Assembly: GCF_010015445.1 (NCBI RefSeq)
Contig: NC_053127.1
Span: 11,638,776-11,702,775, forward strand
From: Perca fluviatilis
Lineage: Eukaryota; Chordata; Actinopteri; Perciformes; Percidae
Direction: 5' to 3'
DNA: 64,000 bases
The notes below the pieces were generated by a model, which worked only from the letters and a program-made list of their open reading frames with translations, was not told the origin of the DNA and did no database searches. How positions within the stretch are numbered: position 1 is the first letter of the stretch; each line of letters begins with the position of its first letter. Positions 56,721-64,000 of this stretch are shown here, piece after piece. Made by a program: the position numbers and the translations under genes.

Positions 56721-56971
56721 TTAAAGCTATAGTGCGTAGTTTCTGTCACCCCCATGAGGAATTCTAAGTAGTGACGACAACACTGTCGGCCTGTCCACAT
56801 GATACAAGCCTTCCGTGATCACGCACGCGCCTCTTCCTCACAGTTGCTAGTAGCCTGAAAAGATTAAAAACACATGATGGAGTCTTCAGAAGAGGTAATT
56901 ATCTTCACTCGAGCTTCTGTGCGGGAAAGTCGCCGGAAGCTACGATCTTCTGTTATGCACGAAAGCTTTTA
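56721..56971. mobile_element. TTAA MITE family D, copy 3 (internal deletion)
   Basis: Starts TTAAAGCTATAGTGCGTAGT and follows copy 2 to about CGATCTTCTG (56943-56952), then jumps straight to a right-end remnant GTTATGCACGAAAGCT (about 56952-56967). About 150 bp of the interior is missing. The right TTAA has become TTTA. Confidence 0.85.
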
Positions 56972-57089
56972 TATATATATTAATAATAATAATAGATGAA
57001 ATGAATGTGTAGTATGATAAGGGTTCCCTCATACAAACCTACAGATAAATATCACTTGACTGTGCCATTCCCAGCTCTGCTCTTTTTTT

Positions 57090-57350
57090 AACTAGCTGTT
57101 TGATTTTACAGCTGTTTCGATTCACTAACACAGCTCTCATCTGCATCATTTTCAGCTACAGCAGACAGTTGTTTTCAGTGAAAAAGTTCTGATAAACCCA
57201 CTGTACACTACCTGCCCAGCACCAAACAGCAGACAGACACAGTTAGCAACTAGCTGGTGAATATAGTGGAGCATTTAACAGGTGAAGACCCAGAGTAGAA
57301 TAAAGCTAAAAGAAGAGTTCATATTGGACTATTATCAGGTGGCAACAAAT
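57090..57350 (+). repeat. dispersed repeat family B, copy 3
   Basis: AACACAGCTCTCATCTGCAT, TTTTCAGCTACAGCAGACAG, CACTGTACACTACCTGCCCA, ACCAAACAGCAGACAGACAC and CTAGCTGGTGAATATAG follow in the order seen in copy 1 (7285-7510). It is the longest copy in the window. Confidence 0.55.
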
Positions 57351-58379
57351 GAGAAACAGTTTGCTAACACATAAGCCATATTAATTTAATACAGTGGTAA
57401 TATGTTGTGTTTCCAATTGTTTTCACTGCGCCCCAAAAATTGTGGTCTTCTTATCCCCTATTGCTACCTTTTATTTAGGTTGCGTTATCGCCACAAAATA
57501 ATAATGAACGTAATCTTGCTCTGTTGTAAGCAGCATTGTGTATCACAGCACTTCTTGTATTTGTGCCATGAATGTGTGTTTGTTTCGCTGGTTCTGCTAT
57601 AACAAGAAATACAAACTGTAGGGACCTGCCTATCAGTGGTCAAAAACTCCATAGGATATTAATTTAATTGATTATTTTTAAAGGGCACAATTAAGGAGGT
57701 GCACTGCCTCCTTTGATTTGCCTCATATAGTATATGCAGGTTCCTCCTTTCATATTTCACAGACATCTCTAGCCTTCAGAGAGACCTATACGAGTAGACG
57801 TGTATGTGCACAGCAGGAATCTTTCAAGACAATTAAAGCATAAATGGAGCCCCCAAGAGATCAGTATAGGGCTAGTGCTAAAACTAAGGTTTCAGCAGAT
57901 TCATTCCACTAGGGGCAAGGAGCTGTTCTTATGATACAGGAAGATAGCCAATGGAAACCTATTTCACACGCTTGCCTGAGACTGAACAAAGCTGTGCATG
58001 GATTGGAAAAACAAAAGGAGCTGCCAAATCACCCTCTGAAAGTTTTTTCTGTCATGAACTCCTTTGAAAGCAGAATAGATAAACCAAAAGGTAAACAAAT
58101 ATGCTTTAACAGTGAATATTAGGGAAATCACTATCAGAATTACAATGTAACTTTTTTTCTTTTAATATTCTTATCAAGAACATGAATTACATGAATTAAT
58201 TTCTTTTATGCTTCAAAATTTTTTCTCTTGTCATAACATGGCTACCTGTCTGTATGTTGTTTGAAAATACAAATCTAAAAGGAAATGTAATGTGATTGCC
58301 ATTTGTAGTACAAATGGCATCAACAAATCAGTCGATTGACTGCCTTTGCTCTGCTGCTGCAGATTTTATCAACTGCTAA
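57351..58379. other. noncoding sequence without recognised features
   Basis: Short frames at 57402-57602 and 57931-58122 lack motifs and splice context. No transposon end seen. Confidence 0.4.
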
Positions 58380-58545
58380 ATTAGCAGTAAACGTAGTAAA
58401 TAGGCTGATAGGAATGCCATTATTTTTGCAGGTAGACCATCAAAGTTATGACTATTCATTCTAAGGAGGACATAAATGTTATGGCAATCCAACCAATAGC
58501 TGTTGAGAAACATTTCACCTAAAACCACAAATTATTGTTGTCAAT
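58380..58545 (+). repeat. dispersed repeat family G, plus-strand fragment
   Basis: TTTTTGCAGGTAGACCATCA, TTCATTCTAAGGAGGACATA, GGCAATCCAACCAATAGCTG and TTGAGAAACATTTCA correspond in order to the reverse complement of 55150-55550. Confidence 0.55.
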
Positions 58546-58733
58546 GGCCTTATCAACTTGTAAGGTGAATCATTTGCCGTTTGTCTTTAAGTTGTTCTCC
58601 CAAGTCATTCAAAGTGTTCAATGTATGTCCTGTGATTGTAGTGTTCTGTCTCACGCTGCTGGTATTAATATACACACTGTTGTACTGGTTGCAGCTTTCA
58701 CTACGCAGCAGCAGGAGTTGGTTGAGCTTAATG

Positions 58734-59190
58734 TAGTCTTGCATTGCCAGACCTTCCTACACAGCGCTGCGGAGAAGGGTCTGGCTAGTCCACACAGCAT
58801 TCCAGGATGGGAGAAAAACGTGCTGTGGTTTATTGACATTTTTTAAGCAATTGTCATGGGTGGCGCTAGGCACCAGGCAGAGCCACGGTGCTGCTGCAAA
58901 ATAGCCTCGGGAAGGAACTTGTTTTGGTGGAACGTTTATGTTCAAAAGTTATTTTAGTCGTGCAACAGAAAACTCAGATCGGATAGTCTAGCTAGCTGTC
59001 TGGATTTACCCTGCAGAGCTCTGAGGAGCTGTTAACCATAGTCCTCATAAATCAACCGGAGTATAAAATTCCAACACAAAGAAAGCAGAAGGTAACAGAC
59101 AGCCAGCCGAAAAGAGTGAAATCTACCAGAATTTCCCTGCGGATTTCAACGGAGCAATCCCGGAAGTGGAACGTCATGGATATAGACTAG
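58734..59190 (+). mobile_element. MITE family C, copy 2
   Basis: Starts TAGTCTTGCATTGCCAGACC and ends GATATAGACTA, so the outermost TAGTCT/AGACTA are inverted. It includes the segment GCAAAATAGCCTCGGGAAGG to TTCAAAAGTTATTTTAGTCG that copy 1 (29361-29759) lacks. No transposase. Overlapping frames at 58535-58945 are incidental. Confidence 0.8.
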
Positions 59191-59756
59191 GCTTGACGTG
59201 TCAAGACCATAGTCCATCTGGTCCCATGTGGTATGAGACTGTAATCCATTGCATGGAGGACAATAGGCTAGGAGAGGGGATAATTCTAACTCCAAAACAC
59301 TCCAGAAACCAGAAATGGTAGAAGGTTGGGCTTGGGGTCAGCAACCCCAACCCTTAAAAAAAAACAAAAAAACATACATGCTACAGAAACTTTGATTAAA
59401 ACCAAAAAATTCCTTGGAAAAAAAAGTCTTGGAAAGGAAGACTCTTCAGTTTCCCAAGCTTAAGAGAATATGAAGATGTACACAGAAAATGTCGACTGAA
59501 TCCGCTGACACGTAGACCATCTACCAACATTGCAACATCAGGATCATGTATACAGGAGGAAAGACAGCAGTAATAGGGTTCATGTCAATATAAGTATTGA
59601 CAAACACTGTACACTAATAAACCTTTAAAATGCCATGTACACCTACGTTATAGTGTGTTATAAACCATGTATTAGATGTCTATACTGCTAATAAGGGGGT
59701 TAAAATAAAGTATGTTTGGCAGCATACAGTATATCCAAACCAGTTGGGAGTATTAC
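59191..59756. other. noncoding sequence without recognised features
   Basis: A-rich patches at 59357-59371 and 59415-59425. No exon or transposon end recognised. Confidence 0.4.
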
Positions 59757-60257
59757 AGGGCGGCTCAGGTTCTGGTTCAGGCTCTAGTCATCTCACATCT
59801 AGACTACTGAAACTCCCTCCTGATTGGCCTCCCTGCATGTGCCATCCGACCCCTGCAGCTCATTCAGAACGCAGCAGCTCGACTTGTCTTCAACCTCCCC
59901 AAGTTCTCTCACACCACACCGCTCCTCCGCTCTCTTCGCTGGCTACCAATTGCTGCCCGCATCCGCTTCAAGACACTAGTACTTGCATACAGGGCCACGA
60001 ACGCATCAGCTCCAGCTTACATCCAGAACATGGTCAAACCATATACCCCAACCCGCCCACTTCGCTCTGCATCAGCCAAACTGCTTGCTGCCCCCTCACA
60101 GCGAGGGAGAACAAATCACTCAACCAAATCCAGACTGTTCACTGCCCTGGCTCCCAAATGGTGGAATGAGCTCCCCATCGACATCAGGATGGCTGAAAGC
60201 CTACACATCTTCCGCCGAAGGCTAAAAACACATCTCTTCCGACTACACCTTGGATAA
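59757..60257 (+). pseudogene. LINE ORF2 C-terminal remnant with one stop codon
   Basis: One frame (59757-60257) reads AAQVLVQALVISHLDY, then a TGA where the family has Cys, then NSLLIGLPACAIRPLQLIQN and AAARLVFNLPKFSHTTPLLR, followed by LRWLPIAARIRFKTLVLAYR, ALAPKWWNELPIDIRM and RRRLKTHLFRLHLG before TAA. Motif order is that of the thumb and C-terminal region of L2-type ORF2. The catalytic RT core is absent. Only one in-frame stop in 167 codons suggests a relatively recent copy. Confidence 0.9.
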
Positions 60258-60450
60258 ACAAAAAAACAAAAACAAAAAAATTATTCTTGAACCTGCACTT
60301 TCATGTCTCTTTGTAGCTTTGCTTATTTAAAGCTAAATTGCACTTACTACTTGTTGTCTCGAGTTTGAACCTTCACAGTTGAAAGCACTTAATTGTAAGT
60401 CGCTTTGGATAAAAGCGTCAGCTAAATGACATGTAATGTAATGTAATACA
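59757..60450 (+). mobile_element. 3' end of an L2-group LINE with (ATGTA)n tail
   Basis: Carries the last 166 codons of ORF2 (to 60257), a short 3'UTR with GCTAAATTGCACTTACTACT, and the tail GTAAGTCGCTTTGGATAAAA then GCGTCAGCTAAATGACATGT and short ATGTA repeats to about 60450. That tail is shared by many fish LINEs and their partner SINEs. The copy is strongly 5'-truncated. Confidence 0.88.
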
Positions 60451-61235
60451 GTAACACCTGCGAGTGGTTTCTTTCATCGTGCAACAGTGTTTTCTCTTCA
60501 AATACTTGAGTGGTTCTGACATTTTTGGGGTGACAGGTCTCTCTGTGTCTAAATCTTGGTAGCCTTGTCAAGCACCACATGAAGCAGATAAACACAACAT
60601 TAGTTCTGCTTCACATTTCTTTCACTTGTCAGCCACACCCACATACTGGGTTTGTGGCACAGTTTGAGAACCCAACCTTACTACATTTCCACTATAGGAG
60701 ACTGTACACAAAGTGTTTCAAAGTGTAGAGCCCGCACACAGCATGTAGTCTGCCGTAGGATTGACGGACGGACTTGTAGCACAGCGTGAAATTTGTGTGA
60801 AACAAATTGATCTCGCCCTGAGCTGCTTGTGTCATAAAAACGACCTATGAGACCCTGGCAGGTGTAGAGGCTGACACGTTTATTTCATGAGTCAGAAGTG
60901 GATTATTTTGCTCATTATTTCAAGATAGAAGCTTTTCACACAACCACAAAGCATGTCATTTCTTTCCTTGACCCTTAAGCACGCTCAACTCCTACAAAAA
61001 TTGAATGACCCCACACGGGCAATATGTTGTTTACTGTCCTTTCAAGGGACAAGCTACTGGATCTTCATAGTGGTGCAATAACTTAATTTATTCTAGACTA
61101 CATACCAGTGAAATGTCTACATGTATCCCAGTGCAACTGAAGCACAAATTCTAGTGCAAAATCTAATTTTACTTAACATGTTTGAACCTGTGTTGTTGTC
61201 TGTGGATGTTTGTTTGCTCAAGTTACTTTTGTCAA
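60451..61235. other. noncoding sequence without recognised features
   Basis: Unique-looking DNA. No exon, RNA gene or transposon end supported. Confidence 0.4.
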
Positions 61236-61345
61236 TGTGTTTGTTTTGTAATATTTTTACTGTGTTTTATTGCACTGATCAGCAGTAGCGTTCATAGTTC
61301 GTTGTATTCTGTACAATGACAATAAAGGTTTTCTATTCTATTTTT
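61236..61345 (+). repeat. retroposon 3' tail (CAATGACAATAAAGG)
   Basis: GTTCGTTGTATTCTGTACAA then TGACAATAAAGG and a TTCTATTCTA tail. It shares the ACAATGACAATAAAG motif with the inverted pair at 2711-2881. No coding part recognised. Confidence 0.6.
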
Positions 61346-62700
61346 GAATGGCAAAAATCTTTCTTTTTGGAATTTTATTCCAAAAGGAATAAGACACAGA
61401 TAATGGCCCTCAGATTTTTCTCTTCAGTCTTTTGTCATTGATGACATTCGGCATGTGATACCGTTACCACCCCGACATGCAATAAAACTTCTCAGTCGGT
61501 AGTAATTTAGATTTTAATTGACTATCTTTTACTATTTACCATATTTTTCTTGGCAGCGCTAGATGATATTATGGTTCTTTACTCCAGCTAAAAACATCAT
61601 GTCAACAGCTGTCTGTGGTTCAATGAGCAGATTTGTGCTATTAAAAGGAGATTGTGGTAAGGCACAACATAAAACAACATTTTTTATTTATATAGCACTT
61701 TACAGCAACTAGCAGAATAAACTTGTTTTTTCATTTGCGCATGAAGGAATTACTGACGATTTAATGTTGCTCTTCAGGCTGCCAGAGAAAATGTGTTAGT
61801 AATTTTATTGCTGAGAGTGGCAATAACTGCAGAACTTTATTAAAGGCCACTTATCAAGTGGTGAATCCAATGTTTGGTCACTCTGACCAAACATGAAAAG
61901 TTCCTGATTTCCTCCACAGAGACGAATGCTAAGGTACGTATGCACACAATGTACCATACATCACGAACAGGAAGTGAAGGAGTTATCATTTTAGAAATGT
62001 CTTTGAACATCTCATCTGTAACATCTCATCTTCTCTAATTTTGCTAAATATCTCCATTAACTAAAAAAACACCAGCACTGGGCTGCATGAGGCTTCTGTC
62101 TCAACAGGATGCGATAGCTCATAAGGTAATAAAGGCTGTGAAGTATACTTTAGGAGTGTAAGGGAAGGAAGAGGAGCACCATTAGGAAGCCTAATTTGCT
62201 GAAAGCCTTACTTAACTATACTAAGTGCAGTAAACACCTTTAATCTGAATGAGTAATGTATCCCAATGCAACATATTACTGTGACCCATATGTCAAGGTG
62301 TGACATAAGAAATGCTCAAGTTTCTACAGGTGGGATCTCATGCTTTTACAGGTACAGGTTTCCAAAGACTGTGCACACTTATTTTCACCTTGACCTTTGT
62401 GATCTCAGCACTCTGAAAGTTACTCTATGATTCAGCCCCACACATAAACCTCACACGGTCACAAGGTACCTTTTACGTTTTATCCTCCGGCGAGATGCAT
62501 CTTCAAAGGTATTCTCATGATCAAACAAATGTCTACCATCTGCCTGAAATGATAAAATGTTTGAATAGAGAAAAAACAGCATTTTAATTCAGTATTTCCA
62601 CAGACTGTGCCACTTCACTGCTGTTCCTCTTCAGTTTGCTCATGCTGTAATATCTGGTAACAATAAGTCTTTATTAAAAGTCGTAAGTATGGATTGGGTT
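61346..62700. other. noncoding sequence without recognised genes
   Basis: A TTTATTTATATAGCACTTTA word at 61683-61703 is the inverse of an L2-type tail. Otherwise nothing was recognised. Confidence 0.4.
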
Positions 62701-62927
62701 AAGAAAGGGATATTCAAATAGCATTGCCCGGGGGCCACTTTTGCAAAATGACAAGAGGCCAGGGGCCAGTTATTAAACAAAGATTAATAATATTTATCAG
62801 CTAAAATGATTAAACATGTAAAGGCCCATTACTCATCTGTCTTTGCAATTCTTTTTTTTCTTTCTTCAAATTAACTGAGGTAACTGAGGTCAGGTGTAAT
62901 CGCAGGGACCTGTCAGGCTTATTTATA

Positions 62928-63009
<82 letters not shown>

Positions 63010-63590
63010 ATACTCAACTCACTAAGTGATTAATTTGTCGTCCCTTTGTAAGATTTTGGCGCAGTGAAACTCTGTGGTACACCTTGGGATTGTATTCACC
63101 ATGTATCTTTAATTTACAAAAATGTGATGGCATCTCTTAAAGAAACTGATGATTCACCACAGAACTATAAACATATCCATGGATTTCCAGCATCTTGGAA
63201 ATGCATATTTAAAAAAGAATATATAAAGAAAGCAACAACTTCAATAACCATGATGATACACTTACTGGCCTGTATGGTAGCCACTATGGTAGCCACAGAT
63301 ACAGTTAAGCTTATGGATTCACTGTGCCTTCCACATGTACAGTATGTTTGAAATTAAAACATGATGATATATGAATATGTAAAAAAATATTATTTGAATA
63401 GCTTAGTATTGTAGGGAACCATTAAAAAGGTATGTGTAAAGTCTTTAGGCTGCCCTACACGTTATTGTAAGCTCAGTTTATTATGCAACTCAATTTTATA
63501 CAATATAAAATATAGTGGGTCCCTGCTCGTCTCTCTTTCAGGTTAGGGGTCCTTGGCCTAAAAAAACATTGAAGACCCCTGCTCTAAAGC
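62701..63590 (-). repeat. probable hAT-like remnants around a microsatellite
   Basis: Right part: TTCAGGTTAGGGGTCCTTGG then CCTAAAAAAACATTGAAGAC and CCCTG (63538-63583), the inverse of a CAGGGGTCTTCAATG-type terminus. Left part has GCCCGGGGGCCACTTTTGCA and GGCCAGGGGCCAG (62725-62768), words frequent in hAT elements. The opposite terminus was not found, so extent is uncertain. Confidence 0.4.
62931..63006. repeat. (TA)n microsatellite
   Basis: About 37 uninterrupted TA units, able to form a cruciform and liable to length error in assembly. Confidence 0.97.
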
Positions 63591-64000
63591 ACAGTAGAAA
63601 ACACATTTTATTTAAGAGTTAAATTTTGAAAAACGTATATCACGGTGATACCAGTATTAACTTGCTTTGACTAAGTATGTACAATAGAAACTGCCATAAT
63701 TAAACTTTTTCACATATTGCGTGCAGCTCATGCAAACATGTCATCTCTGTGTGACAGATCCAACTGTGACAGATTGAACTGTGAACAAGGTGTCAGCCAT
63801 ATTGTTGTGTCATATTTTTTGTTAGCAAAGCATCTCTTTCATTGCTTTTCCAATAATACACTCATGCATCTCATAGTTGAACTAACAATTCCATTAAGCT
63901 GTCAGCCTTTCCATGCCCATGCTTGGTTGATGAGACTTTACGTCTGAACACTTTATTCAAAGCCAACTGTTCTCTTTTTGAAATTTGTTTTCGTATCTCA
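63591..64000. other. noncoding sequence to window end
   Basis: No exon or repeat recognised. The 76-codon frame at 63717-63947 has no motif. Confidence 0.35.

Overview
The window reads as nuclear DNA of a ray-finned (teleost, probably percomorph) fish. It is AT-rich and gene-poor, full of (TG)n/(CA)n, (GATA)n, (TTA)n and (TA)n microsatellites, and packed with repeat types characteristic of fish: a Rex3/RTE LINE, L2/CR1-group LINEs with ATTGA or TTA tails, tRNA-derived SINEs, a Tc1-like transposon, hAT and PIF/Harbinger elements, and many MITEs. There are no bacterial-type genes, operons, CRISPR arrays, rRNA genes or intact tRNA genes. Family assignments rest on motif and consensus knowledge; no database search was possible.

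Host genes. The only host coding sequence I can support well is one short first coding exon on the minus strand (47890-47950): an ATG in good context, a signal-peptide-like sequence and a consensus splice donor, followed upstream by a GC-richer 5'UTR/promoter region (about 47951-49200) with a TATA-like motif. Its remaining exons would lie at lower coordinates, so much of the left three quarters of the window may be its first intron, but no second exon was recognised. A weaker 129-nt candidate exon is on the plus strand at 42216-42344.

Layout. 1-5.4 kb: unique-looking sequence with microsatellites, an L2-group 3' fragment and a small inverted structure. 5.4-11 kb: a 561-bp MITE, a SINE and a hAT element with target-site duplication nested in an older repeat. 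11.9-15.3 kb: a TTAA-flanked element interrupted by a 5'-truncated L2-group LINE. 15.4-20.1 kb: a MITE with an internal palindrome, an L1-like tail with 12-bp duplications, a Rex3 fragment with 10-bp duplications and a minisatellite. 21.2-23.4 kb: a SINE and a decayed Harbinger element. 25-29.8 kb: repeat fragments and MITEs. 32.4-34.0 kb: a complete but frameshifted Tc1-like transposon. 34.9-37.2 kb: a hAT element with perfect 8-bp duplications nested in another repeat. 38.6-45 kb: largely repeat-free. 45-57 kb: several TTAA MITEs and two SINEs. 57-64 kb: repeat fragments, an L2-group 3' end and a long (TA)n tract.

The open reading frames here are almost all chance frames in microsatellites, MITEs or CpG-rich repeats, or belong to dead transposon genes. 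A recurring theme is at least four sequence-unrelated MITE families sharing the arrangement TTAA-AG...CT-TTAA, which suggests mobilisation by one TTAA-specific transposase not present in the window.
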